A stretch of DNA of 38,863 nt from Lysobacterales bacterium 63-13 (GCA_001899855.1 MKWR01000015.1:119826-158688); one strand, 5' to 3'; shown: positions 25,248 through 33,749, counted from the stretch's first letter. Made by a program: numbers and translations. Notes: generated by a model not told the origin, from the letters alone.

Positions 25248-26834
25248 ATGCAACCCATCAAGCACGCCCTGGTTCTGACCGGTGAAATCCTGCCTGGTTT
25301 CGACGCCGCGACGGTCTGGCCGGCTCTGGCCGCCTACTTCCGCATGGAGCCCGAGCGGCTCAAGGCCGAGTTGCTGGCCCGCGCGCCCATCTCGATCAAG
25401 GAAAGCGACGATCTCGGCAAATTGCAGAAATTGCAGGATGGCGCAGCGGCCATCGGCGCGGCGACGGATCTGCAGGCCGTCAGCGGCGACAACCTGTTCG
25501 TGCTGGTCGATGGCGTGCCGCGCGGTCCGGTGCCGCATGCCTTCGTCGAGGATCGCGTGCGCAGCGGGGCCTGGCCATCGAGCATCAGCATTGCCGTGGT
25601 CGGCAGCTCCGACTGGAAGCCGTTCATCGTGCCGAGCTCGCCAGCCACCGACATGGACCAGCAGGCCACGGTCGCCTTCAGCACGATTCGCGCCGAAGCC
25701 ATGGCGCCAAGTGCGGCAAGTGCACCAAGGCCGGCGGCACCGGCGGCCGTCGACATGCGCATGGCCGCTGCGGCGCCTGCCGCCGTGGCATTCACGCCGT
25801 CTGCCGCCGCCGGCAACCTGTTGCCCGAAGGCGGTATCGTGCATGCCGGCTTCTGGCGCCGATTCGCCGCCTACTCGCTGGATTCGCTGATCCTGACGAT
25901 TCCCTTCCTGATCGTCTTTGGCCTGCTCGGATACCTCAGCTTCCGTGCCGCGATGTCGGGCGAGTCGCCGGGTGGCATGATCTTCCTGTTTTACTTCCTT
26001 GCCTATGTGGGTGCGATCGTCGGCTCGTGGCTGTACTTCGCCAAGTTCGAGAGCGGCGTCAACCAGGCCACGCCGGGCAAGCGCATCATGGGCCTGAAGG
26101 TCACCAATGCCAGCGGCGAGCGCATCACTTTCGGTCGCGCGACCGGTCGCTTCTTCGGCAAGATCGTCACCGGCATCATTCCCTTCGGCATTGGCTGGAT
26201 GATGGCCGGCTTCACCGGCCGCAAGCAGGCCCTGCACGACATGATGGCCAGCACCTGCGTGGTGTTCCGCGAGGTGAACCCCGGCCAACCGCTGCCGACC
26301 GTGCGGCCGAAGATGCCGTGGTACGGCTGGGTGCTCAACGGCCTGCCGATCCTCGGCATGATCATCATGATCGCTGGCTACAGCTACATGATCAGCATGT
26401 TCATGGGGCGCATGGGCAGCATGGATATCCCCGATTCCTCGATGTCCGGGCTTCCGGACATGTCGAGCAGCAGCCCGGACCTGTCCAGTTCAAGCAGCAG
26501 CTCGGGCGTCGACGAGGGCGACAAGGAGACGATCCGCACCGGCCTGACCGCCGTGTACATGGTCGCCAGTGCCACGCAAAGCGAAGTGGCGGCCGTTGCC
26601 GATGCCGCCGGCGATTGCCCGGCGGAGGAACGCAGCTCGGACAATGCCTGGATCGAATCGATCCAGCTTGGCGGCATTTCGCCCGCATGCACGGTGACGA
26701 TCCGCCTGTCCTCGTCATCCGACATTCCGTTTGCCGCGCGCATCGAACGCATCGAGTGGACCTACACCGGCAACGGCAACTGGCGCTGCGAATCGAGCAT
26801 GGCCTCGGATCTGTTGCCGTTTGCCTGCAACTGA
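25248..26834 (+). CDS. RDD membrane protein with pilin-like four-cysteine domain (paralogue 2)
   Basis: A 528-residue paralogue of the preceding gene with the same order of parts. There is an N-terminal domain (KHALVLTGEILPGFDAATVW), a GYF-like module (VDGVPRGPVPH...RSGAWP), an Ala/Pro-rich linker (about 150-190) and an RDD domain (about 198-340, AGFWRRFAAYSLDSLIL, ATPGKRIMGLKV). After that come another membrane segment (360-386), a Ser-rich spacer (397-419) and a C-terminal domain with C457, C481, C514 and C527. These cysteines repeat the 24/33/13 spacing of paralogue 1, but the ILAAIALP pilin helix is lost. ATG 25248 is chosen because MQPIKHALVLTG then aligns exactly with the paralogue; ATG 25239 is possible. 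Tandem duplication with divergence is the simplest reading. Confidence 0.8.
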   Translation: MQPIKHALVLTGEILPGFDAATVWPALAAYFRMEPERLKAELLARAPISIKESDDLGKLQKLQDGAAAIGAATDLQAVSGDNLFVLVDGVPRGPVPHAFVEDRVRSGAWPSSISIAVVGSSDWKPFIVPSSPATDMDQQATVAFSTIRAEAMAPSAASAPRPAAPAAVDMRMAAAAPAAVAFTPSAAAGNLLPEGGIVHAGFWRRFAAYSLDSLILTIPFLIVFGLLGYLSFRAAMSGESPGGMIFLFYFLAYVGAIVGSWLYFAKFESGVNQATPGKRIMGLKVTNASGERITFGRATGRFFGKIVTGIIPFGIGWMMAGFTGRKQALHDMMASTCVVFREVNPGQPLPTVRPKMPWYGWVLNGLPILGMIIMIAGYSYMISMFMGRMGSMDIPDSSMSGLPDMSSSSPDLSSSSSSSGVDEGDKETIRTGLTAVYMVASATQSEVAAVADAAGDCPAEERSSDNAWIESIQLGGISPACTVTIRLSSSSDIPFAARIERIEWTYTGNGNWRCESSMASDLLPFACN

Positions 26835-26936
26835 GTTGCCGGGACGCGGGTCGGCCCGTGGCCAGCATGACGACAGGCAAGCCCGCGCGAGCGCTTCGCG
26901 CAGGCTGCCTGTCGTCGCCGTGCGGGAAACAGCGCG

Positions 26937-27344
26937 ATGATCCACGTTCGTGAAATCGACCACCTGGTCCTGCGCATTGTCGATGTCGCGGCCATGCTGC
27001 ATTTCTATTGCGACGTGCTCGGCTGCCCGGTCGAGCTTCGAGACGACAGCATCGGCCTCATCCAGTTGCGCGCCGGGCAAAGCCTGATCGACCTGGTGCC
27101 GGTGGCTGGAAAGCTTGGCCGCGAAGGCGGTGGCACGCCCGACCCGCAAGCGCGCAACCTCGATCATTTCTGCCTGCGCATCGAGCCGTTCGACGCGGTG
27201 GAGATCCGCCAGCACCTGGCGGCATTCGGCATCGAGGCCGGGGACATGCAGTCGCGCAACGGTGCCGAGGGTGAAGGCCCGTCCATCTATGTCGCGGATC
27301 CCGAGGGCAATGTCGTCGAGTTGAAGGGACCGCCGAGCCCTTGA
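26937..27344 (+). CDS. VOC (glyoxalase/bleomycin-resistance fold) family protein
   Basis: A 135-residue metalloenzyme-fold protein of the vicinal oxygen chelate superfamily; the reaction cannot be predicted (lyase, dioxygenase or binding protein). Two beta-alpha-beta-beta-beta modules are visible: [23 protein letters not shown] and [20 protein letters not shown]. The probable metal ligands are His in IDHLV, His in LDHFC and Glu in [23 protein letters not shown] is the standard C-terminal strand. The ATG at 26937 has CGGGAAA upstream. It stands about 100 bases after the RDD paralogue and 28 before the YbjQ-like gene, with which it may form an operon. Confidence 0.85.
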   Translation: MIHVREIDHLVLRIVDVAAMLHFYCDVLGCPVELRDDSIGLIQLRAGQSLIDLVPVAGKLGREGGGTPDPQARNLDHFCLRIEPFDAVEIRQHLAAFGIEAGDMQSRNGAEGEGPSIYVADPEGNVVELKGPPSP

Positions 27345-27372
27345 TTCCTGTTCGGCAAGCCGGAGAAAGCCA

Positions 27373-27762
27373 TTGGAAACCATCAACCTGAGTCCTGCCA
27401 CGCCCCCTGCGGATGCCCATCGAAACATGTCGATCAACAACGCCATGGTCACCACCGCGCTCGAGCTGCCGGGTTTCCGCATCGTGCGCAGCCTCGGCGT
27501 GGTGCGCGGCCTGACCGTGCGTTCGCGCTCGATCGTCGGCAACTTCATTGGCGGCCTGCATTCGCTGTTTGGCGGCAACATCACGGTGTACACGACACTG
27601 TGCGAGCAGACCCGCGCCGAGACCTACCAGTTGATGATCCGCCAGGCACGCATGCTTGGCGCGAACGCGATCATCGGCATGCGCTATGACGCCACGGAAA
27701 TCATGCCCGGCCTGGCCGAGGTGCTCTGCTACGGCACCGCCGTGGTCGTCGAGCCCGCCTGA
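27373..27762 (+). CDS. YbjQ/UPF0145 family protein
   Basis: A 129-residue small protein of the YbjQ (UPF0145, heavy-metal-binding-like) family, which forms a pentameric cytoplasmic beta barrel of unknown function. The family core is clear: [56 protein letters not shown] and the last strand GTAVVVEPA. It differs from E. coli YbjQ in an extra N-terminal stretch of about 20 residues. The start is TTG at 27373, supported by GGAGA six bases before it; if this is wrong, the ATG at 27427 would remove the extension. It is followed by the repeat cluster without another gene. Confidence 0.82.
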   Translation: METINLSPATPPADAHRNMSINNAMVTTALELPGFRIVRSLGVVRGLTVRSRSIVGNFIGGLHSLFGGNITVYTTLCEQTRAETYQLMIRQARMLGANAIIGMRYDATEIMPGLAEVLCYGTAVVVEPA

Positions 27763-27803
27763 ACCGAACGGGGCAAGAACTGGCCAAGGAGGGCTCGATC
27801 GTG

Positions 27804-27874
27804 AAGGTGGGTTCGATCCGTGATCGAACGCTTTGCCCCATCGTGGAAAGCGTCAGCGCGCAGCGCCGACCCAC
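27804..27874. repeat. Palindromic repeat unit, copy A (71 bases)
   Basis: A 71-base unit bounded by GTGGGT on the left and ACCCAC on the right. It holds two potential hairpins: TTCGATC-CGT-GATCGAA (27812-27828) and, near the right end, GTC(A)GCGC-GCA-GCGC(C)GAC. It is 68/71 identical to copy B. The paired inverted structure recalls REP/BIME-type elements, which I infer but cannot confirm from one locus. Confidence 0.75.
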
Positions 27875-27914
27875 GGGATGCGCCGATGTGTGAGGTGGTA
27901 TCGCTGCGCATTGC

Positions 27915-27985
27915 AAGGTGGGTTCGATCTGTGATCGAACGCTTTGCCCCACCCTGGAAAGCGTCAGCGCGCAGCGCCGACCCAC
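27915..27985. repeat. Palindromic repeat unit, copy B (71 bases)
   Basis: The second full unit, differing from copy A by three substitutions. The inner hairpin TTCGATC-TGT-GATCGAA is at 27923-27939, and the second hairpin at 27963-27981. In this copy GGTGGG at the left also pairs with CCCACC about 30 bases on, lengthening the first hairpin. Confidence 0.75.
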
Positions 27986-27999
27986 AAGAAGCGGGATGT

Positions 28000-28030
28000 T
28001 GGAAAGCGTCAGCGCGCAGCGCCGACCCAC
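28000..28030. repeat. Partial repeat unit, copy C (31 bases)
   Basis: The right-hand 31 bases of the unit only (from TGGAAAGCG to the terminal ACCCAC). With the AAGAAG that follows, 37 bases (28000-28036) exactly repeat 27955-27991, so copy C looks like a recent local duplication of the end of copy B. Confidence 0.75.
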
Positions 28031-28111
28031 AAGAAGTTGTGGCTTGAGTCGCGCATCCGGCCAGGCCGGTCTGCGATGATCGTCATCTGCCAGGCCAACG
28101 GAATCGCCAGC

Positions 28112-29833
28112 ATGCCAATCTCCACGCGAACCAACCTGATTGCGCTGATGCTGGCGGCATTGTTGTTCAATGCAGTCGATGCCCGCGCCGCCATCAATAT
28201 CGATCTGTCCTACGTCAACCTGCAGTCGGCCGAATACCAGCGTTTCAAGCTCTGGGTCGATCAGGCCGTGGCCGGCAATCCGGGTTATGAATTCTCGGCC
28301 ACCGATGCGGTGACCATGTACCGGCTGACCGGGCAGGCGGCTTATGCCAATCTCGCCATCGCCATGGTCGAGGCACAGGTGGCCGCGGCCGAAGCCGCAA
28401 TGGCGCTTGGCCAACGCCCCGACGTGGCCGGCGACTCCTACCTCGAAGTCGGGCCGATGATTGGCGATCTCGCGCTGACCCTCGACTGGTGTTCGGCGTT
28501 GATAACGCCGACGCAACGCAATCGCTGGTCGGCCTATGCCGAACAGGCGGTGTGGAACGTCTGGCATCCTGCCAATGCCCAGTGGGGCGGCGTTGCCTGG
28601 CCGTGGTCCGGCTGGTCGATCACCGATCCGGCCAACAACTACTATTACAGTTTCCTGCAGGCGACCATGTACTGGGCGCTGGCCTCCGGCAACAACACCT
28701 GGATGCAGTTGCTGCAGAACGACAAGCTGCCGGCGTTGAGCGCCTACCTGGCAACGCTGCAGGGCGGCGGCAGCGAGGAAGGCACGGCTTACGGCCTGTC
28801 GCATCGCAGCGTGTTCGCCCTGTACCGGGTCTGGCGCGATTCCACCGGCGTCAACCTGGCCGCCCTGAATGGCCATCTGGATGCGAGTATTTCCTGGTGG
28901 ATCCACGCCACCGTGCCGACCCTTGACCGGGTTGCGCCCATTGGCGACCAGGCGCGCGTCTCCGAGCCGGTCATCTACGACTACCACCGCACGCTCATGC
29001 TCGAAGCACGGGCAATGTCGACCGATGCCGTCGCCCGCGACGATGCCGCCTGGTGGCTGCACTCGATTTCCAACCAGATCATGGAAAGCGGTTTCAACTA
29101 CCGGCACAACCTGCTGCCCAGCGGTGCAGGCGGCACGCCGCCCGCCGCGCTCACCTACCATGCCACCGGCACCGGCCAATTGTTCTCGCGCAGCGGATGG
29201 GATACCGGCGCCATGTGGCTGCAGTTTTCCGCCGGCCCCTATGTGCAGAGCCACGCCCACCAGAACCAGGGTTCGTTCACCCTGTTCGAGGGCGATTGGC
29301 TGGCCGCCACGGAAAACATGTGGACGCACAGCGGCATCCAGCAGGGCACCGAGGTGCACAACCTGCTGCGCTTTGTCCACAACGGCACAACCGTGCCACA
29401 GCGCGAGGGCACCACCTCGAGCATGCTGGTGACGCCGGGCAGCGGCGGCGACGTGCATGTCGTCGCCAACCTGACCCCGGCGTACGACGGCAATGCGGCC
29501 GTGCAATCCTGGCAGCGCACCCTCGATTTCGCGCAACGCACATTGCGCGTGCACGATCAGTTCAGCCTTGGCAGCAACACCAGTGCGGTGTTCCAGATCA
29601 ATGTGCCGGTGCAGCCCGTGATCGTCGGCCGCACCGCCACGGCCGGCAACCTGCACATCCGCGTGCTCAGTCCGGCCAACGCGAACTTGAGCGCGCTCGA
29701 CTGGCGCACGCAATCGGTGCCTGGCGATGAAACCTATTACTCGGGCTGGCGCATCGATGTCAGCGGCGGCAGCACGGAATACCTCGTCGAATTGACCGGC
29801 AACGACAGCATCTTCGCCCACGGTTTCGAGTAG
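28112..29833 (+). CDS. Secreted heparinase II/III-like polysaccharide lyase with C-terminal GFE tail
   Basis: A 573-residue exported protein. The signal peptide is MPISTRTNLIALMLAALLFNAVDARA. An alpha-helical toroid-like region follows (about 40-330; WSAYAEQAVWNVWHP, NNYYYSFLQATMYWAL, GTAYGLSHRSVFALYRVW). A heparinase II/III-type beta-sandwich starts near residue 350 (ATGTGQLFSRSGWDTGAMWLQFSAGP) with H381 and H383 in SHAHQNQGSF. Such enzymes cleave uronic-acid polysaccharides such as heparin, alginate or related glycans; which one is unclear. The protein ends NDSIFAHGFE, like many secreted proteins of this bacterial order. ATG 28112 has a GGAAT eight bases upstream; ATG 28076 is possible but spoils the signal peptide. 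It converges with the patatin gene, 6 bases apart. Confidence 0.8.
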   Translation: MPISTRTNLIALMLAALLFNAVDARAAINIDLSYVNLQSAEYQRFKLWVDQAVAGNPGYEFSATDAVTMYRLTGQAAYANLAIAMVEAQVAAAEAAMALGQRPDVAGDSYLEVGPMIGDLALTLDWCSALITPTQRNRWSAYAEQAVWNVWHPANAQWGGVAWPWSGWSITDPANNYYYSFLQATMYWALASGNNTWMQLLQNDKLPALSAYLATLQGGGSEEGTAYGLSHRSVFALYRVWRDSTGVNLAALNGHLDASISWWIHATVPTLDRVAPIGDQARVSEPVIYDYHRTLMLEARAMSTDAVARDDAAWWLHSISNQIMESGFNYRHNLLPSGAGGTPPAALTYHATGTGQLFSRSGWDTGAMWLQFSAGPYVQSHAHQNQGSFTLFEGDWLAATENMWTHSGIQQGTEVHNLLRFVHNGTTVPQREGTTSSMLVTPGSGGDVHVVANLTPAYDGNAAVQSWQRTLDFAQRTLRVHDQFSLGSNTSAVFQINVPVQPVIVGRTATAGNLHIRVLSPANANLSALDWRTQSVPGDETYYSGWRIDVSGGSTEYLVELTGNDSIFAHGFE

Positions 29834-29839
29834 CGTCGC

Positions 29840-31597
29840 TCACACGCGCAAGGGCAGCTGCTCGTGCAGGCTGTCGCGATGGGTACCAATCACGCGCACG
29901 GCGTACTGATAACCGGATTCGACCGCGCGTTCGTAAGCCTTCCAGTCGAGCAGGCCAATGTCGCGTACCGGTGGCTCCAGCAGCAGGCTGACCAGCCTGC
30001 GGCGTTCGGCGCTGGCCAGCTCGGCATTGACCATGCCCGAGCGGATCAGGATGTCGAAGATGCCGGGTCGCAGGGCACGCCTGAAGTCGAAGATGAGTTT
30101 CCAGAATGGCGGGGTTGCGTATTCCTCGATGCGCGTGCGCAGGGAATCGTCGGCGCCAATGTCTACGGCGGCCATCGCCCCGGGCTGCAAGGCATGCATG
30201 ACGTCGGTCGGCAGGTTGTTGATGACCGCGCCATCGACATACACCTCACCGTGGTGGCAGACCGGCGGAATGACCCCCGGGATGGCGCAGGAGGCACGCA
30301 GCCAGAACCACAACGGTCCTTGCCGATGCGTATCCAGCTGGCCGCTGCTGAGGTTCGAGGAACAGCAGAAATACGGCACCGCCAGGTCGGTGATGTCGCG
30401 CGCGCCAAACTGCTCGCGGAGCAGGCGCGAGACGCGCCTGCCACGGGTCAGTGCCACCAGCGGCAAGGTGTAGTCGCCGAGCGGACGGCTGCTGACGAAG
30501 CTGTGGCGGTAATTGTCGAACATTTCCTGATCCGACCATTCCAGCGCCACGCCGGCACCGATGATGGCGCCAATGCTGGTGCCGCCGACGCAATCAATCT
30601 CCAGGCCGGCTTCGCGCAGGGCACGCACGATGCCGATCTGGGTAAAGCCGCGCGCACCGCCGCCTGACAGCACCAGGCTCAGGCTGCGCCCGGTGAGCAG
30701 GCGCGCGATGCGGCGCACGTCGCGCGCATCGCGGACGTGGTGGTGGCGAATGCCGGGTGTCTTCTGCAACCAGCGCAGCGCCGCGCCCTCGATGAGCTGC
30801 CGCGGATGCACGAGGATCAGGTGACGCGGCCGCGACAACGCCAACGAGGCATCGGCGCAGGCACCCGCCGGCCATTCGCCTGGATCTTCGTCGGCATTCG
30901 CCAGCAGCAGCAGGCAATCGGCCTGGCGCACGCACAGGGCCTGCCATTCGTCGTCGGCATCGGCGACATAGATGACAAAACGTGTGCGCGCCTCGAGTTC
31001 GTTGAACCAGCTGCTCAGGTGACCCTGGCCTTCCTTGCGATCGATCATCGCGCAGCTGGCAAAGGCGCCAAGCATGCGCACCAGTTCCTCGGCAAAGCCA
31101 TGCACGTCGACGCCGGCATTCTGGCGCAGCACGGCAAAGGTGCGCGGCGCGCTCATCGAGGCGTTCTCGTCTTGCGAGGAGGTACGCCGCACGGCCAGCC
31201 GCGCCATGGCCAGCATCGAGCGCGGATGGTGGTTGACCAGTTTCTCGAAATCGTGCCGGGAAAGGCGCAGCAATTCCGAATCGCGCAGGGCGCGGATGCT
31301 GGCATTGCGCGGCATGTCGACAATCATGCCGACCTCGCCGACCGTCTCGCCGGCGGCGACCACGCCGACCAGTTGCGCGTTGCCATGCGCGTCGTTGCGG
31401 AAGGCACCGACACTGCCGCTCTTCAGCACATACAGCGCATCGCTGGCATCGCCTTGCTCGAACAGCGACGAGCCGCCGGGCAGGGCGAACCACTGCAGTT
31501 CGGCACCAAGCTCGGCAAGGGCGGCGTCATCGAGATGGCGGAACAACGGCAGGGCACGCAGGATGTCGCGGGTCTGGCGGGCATCTTCGATGTTCAT
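29840..31597 (-). CDS. Patatin-like phospholipase with cyclic-nucleotide-binding domain (NTE family)
   Basis: A 585-residue protein joining a cNMP-binding domain (about 15-130: LFRHLDDAALAELG, SLFEQGDASDALYVLKSGSVG, GEVGMIVDMPRNASIRA) to a C-terminal patatin lipase domain. A middle region (about 150-300) lacks a recognised domain. The Ser-Asp dyad is complete: oxyanion loop LSGGGARG, S341 in GTSIG and D455 in VDGAVINN. This is the layout of neuropathy-target-esterase-type lysophospholipases. PRNASIRA replaces the usual RxA(x)V phosphate-cassette, so ligand binding by cAMP or cGMP is uncertain. No signal peptide. The gene is divergent from prlC. Confidence 0.88.
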   Translation of the reverse strand: MNIEDARQTRDILRALPLFRHLDDAALAELGAELQWFALPGGSSLFEQGDASDALYVLKSGSVGAFRNDAHGNAQLVGVVAAGETVGEVGMIVDMPRNASIRALRDSELLRLSRHDFEKLVNHHPRSMLAMARLAVRRTSSQDENASMSAPRTFAVLRQNAGVDVHGFAEELVRMLGAFASCAMIDRKEGQGHLSSWFNELEARTRFVIYVADADDEWQALCVRQADCLLLLANADEDPGEWPAGACADASLALSRPRHLILVHPRQLIEGAALRWLQKTPGIRHHHVRDARDVRRIARLLTGRSLSLVLSGGGARGFTQIGIVRALREAGLEIDCVGGTSIGAIIGAGVALEWSDQEMFDNYRHSFVSSRPLGDYTLPLVALTRGRRVSRLLREQFGARDITDLAVPYFCCSSNLSSGQLDTHRQGPLWFWLRASCAIPGVIPPVCHHGEVYVDGAVINNLPTDVMHALQPGAMAAVDIGADDSLRTRIEEYATPPFWKLIFDFRRALRPGIFDILIRSGMVNAELASAERRRLVSLLLEPPVRDIGLLDWKAYERAVESGYQYAVRVIGTHRDSLHEQLPLRV

Positions 31598-31699
31598 CGA
31601 ATCCGGTCAGGGTCGTGGGTTGCGCTTGATTTTGCGCCATCCGCGCTCCAAGTTCACCGCTCGACGCTTGGCCACGAGCGTGCCCGCATGGAAACCCGC

Positions 31700-33736
31700 A
31701 TGAGCAATCCGCTGCTTGAAAACACCGTCCTGCCACGCTTCCCGGCGATCCGCCCGGAGCACGTCGAGCCGGCGATCGACACCATCCTCGCCGACTACCA
31801 GGCCGGCATCGATGCCTTGCTCGCGACGAAGACCCCGCGCAGCTTCGAGAATGTCATCGGCGTCTGCGAGGATCTCGACGACCGCCTGTCGCGGGCCTGG
31901 GCACCGGTCGGCCACCTGCACGGCGTTGCCGACTCCGAGGCATTGCGCGAGGCCTATGCCAAGGCGCAGGAAAAGATCGTCGCCTTCAGCAGTGCCCTTG
32001 GCCAGAACCGCGAGCTCTATGCGGCAGTCAAGGCGGTACATGAAGCGGCCGCGTTTACGGCCTTGCCAGCGGCGGCGCGCACCCTCGTCGAGCACGAGCT
32101 GCGCGATTTTGTCCTTGCCGGTGTCGCCCTCGAGGAACCGGCACGTTCGCGTTACCGCGAGATCTCCAGCGAACTGGCGCGGCTTTCCACCGAGTTCGAG
32201 GAGGCCGTGCTGGATGCCACCGATGCCTGGAGCGAGCACATCACCGATGCCGCCGGTATCGCCGGCATCCCGGAATCGGGGCGCGCCGTGCTGCGTGCCT
32301 ATGCCGAGGAAAAAGGCCTCGAAGGCTGGCTGGTCACCCTCAAGCAGCCCAGCGTGCAAGCCGTGCTGAGCTATGCCGATGATCGCGCACTGCGCGCCCG
32401 CGTCTATCGCGCCTATGGCACGCGCGCCTCGGAAAACGCCGATGGCGGGAAATTCGACAACACCGCGCGCATCGAGCGCATCCTCGCCCTGCGCCACGAA
32501 TCCGCCCTGCTGCTCGGCTTCGCCAGCACCGCCGAGGAATCGCTGGCGACGAAGATGGCGACTTCGCCAGAACAGGTGATCGCCTTCCTGCGCGATTTTG
32601 TCGCCAAGGCGCGGCCGATGGCCGAAGCCGACCTCTCCGAGTTGCGCGCATTCGCCGCCGAACACCTGCAGATCGCCGACCTGCAACCCTGGGATGTCGG
32701 CTATGCCTCGGAAAAACTGCGTGAGCGCAAATACGCATTGAACGAGGAGGAGTTGAAACCCTACTTCCCGCTGCCGGCGGTCATGGATGGCCTGTTCGCG
32801 GTGATCGAGCGCGTGCTTGGCGTCGGCGTGCGCCTGCGCGAAGGCGTCGATGTCTGGCATGAGGATGCGCGCTACTACGACCTGCTCGATGCCGACGGCG
32901 TGGCTTTCGCCGGTTTCTATGTCGACCTCTACGCGCGCACCGGCAAGCGCGGTGGCGCGTGGATGGACGTATGCACATCGCGATTGCGAAAAAAGGATTC
33001 CTTGCAGTTGCCGATCGCCTTCCTCACCTGCAATTTCGCCCCGCCGACGGCAAGCACGCCGTCGCTGCTCACGCATGACGATGTGATCACCCTCTTCCAC
33101 GAATTCGGCCATGGCCTGCATCACATGCTGACCGAGGTCGATTTTGCCGGGGTTTCCGGGATCAGCGGCGTGGAATGGGATGCTGTGGAATTGCCCAGCC
33201 AGTTCATGGAGAACTTTGCCTGGAAGCGCGAGGGCCTCGACCTGATCACACGCCACTGGCAGACCGGCGAGCGCCTGCCGGATGCGCTGTTCGAGCGCAT
33301 GCAGGCGGCACGCAATTTCCAGTCCGGCCTGTTCCTCGTGCGCCAGCTGGAATTCGGCCTGTTCGATTTCCGCCTGCACCACGAGTTCGATCCGCAACTG
33401 GGCGCGCGCACGCTGCAGCTGCTCGACGAGGTGCGTCGCGAAGTCGCGGTGCTGCAGCCGCCCGAGTGGCATCGCTTTCCGCATGCCTTCACCCACATCT
33501 TCGCTGGCGGCTACGGTGCCGGCTACTACAGTTATCTGTGGGCCGAAGTGCTGTCCGCCGATGCCTTCGAGCGTTTCGAGCAGGAAGGCGTGTTCAACCG
33601 TGAAGTCGGCGAAGCCTGGCGCAAGGCGGTCCTCGCCGTCGGTGGATCGCGGCCGGCGCTGGAATCCTTCGTCGCCTTCCGCGGCCGCGAACCGAGCCCG
33701 GATGCGCTGTTGCGCAGCTACGGCGTGGCCGCCTGA
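31700..33736 (+). CDS. prlC: Oligopeptidase A (M3 zinc peptidase)
   Basis: A 678-residue cytoplasmic zinc oligopeptidase that degrades short peptides, including cleaved signal peptides. It aligns along its whole length with E. coli PrlC, from MSNPLLENTVLPRF to the C-terminal REPSPDALLRSYGV. The zinc site is HEFGH (467-471), with the third ligand in the SGVEWDAVELPSQFMEN region, and the family block FPHAFTHIFAGGYGAGYYSYLWA is complete. ATG 31700 is preferred because GGAAA stands 5 bases before it and the start then matches PrlC; ATG 31688 is possible. It is a normal housekeeping copy. Confidence 0.95.
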   Translation: MSNPLLENTVLPRFPAIRPEHVEPAIDTILADYQAGIDALLATKTPRSFENVIGVCEDLDDRLSRAWAPVGHLHGVADSEALREAYAKAQEKIVAFSSALGQNRELYAAVKAVHEAAAFTALPAAARTLVEHELRDFVLAGVALEEPARSRYREISSELARLSTEFEEAVLDATDAWSEHITDAAGIAGIPESGRAVLRAYAEEKGLEGWLVTLKQPSVQAVLSYADDRALRARVYRAYGTRASENADGGKFDNTARIERILALRHESALLLGFASTAEESLATKMATSPEQVIAFLRDFVAKARPMAEADLSELRAFAAEHLQIADLQPWDVGYASEKLRERKYALNEEELKPYFPLPAVMDGLFAVIERVLGVGVRLREGVDVWHEDARYYDLLDADGVAFAGFYVDLYARTGKRGGAWMDVCTSRLRKKDSLQLPIAFLTCNFAPPTASTPSLLTHDDVITLFHEFGHGLHHMLTEVDFAGVSGISGVEWDAVELPSQFMENFAWKREGLDLITRHWQTGERLPDALFERMQAARNFQSGLFLVRQLEFGLFDFRLHHEFDPQLGARTLQLLDEVRREVAVLQPPEWHRFPHAFTHIFAGGYGAGYYSYLWAEVLSADAFERFEQEGVFNREVGEAWRKAVLAVGGSRPALESFVAFRGREPSPDALLRSYGVAA

Positions 33737-33749
33737 CAGGCCCCCCGGC

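Larger units (their letters stand above)
27763..28111. other. Non-coding gap occupied mainly by palindromic repeats
   Basis: A 349-base gap between the YbjQ-like gene and the secreted lyase gene. Most of it consists of three copies of a palindromic repeat (two full, one partial). Open frames run through it but are short and repeat-derived (ASARSADP recurs in one), so I consider it non-coding. The last 70 bases would hold the lyase promoter; I see no convincing -10/-35 pair. Confidence 0.7.

Noticed and set aside
27820-28047. Open frame across the repeat cluster as a repeat protein gene
   Set aside because: The periodic peptide (ASARSADP) simply follows from the DNA repeats; there is no ribosome site and the frame has no family likeness.
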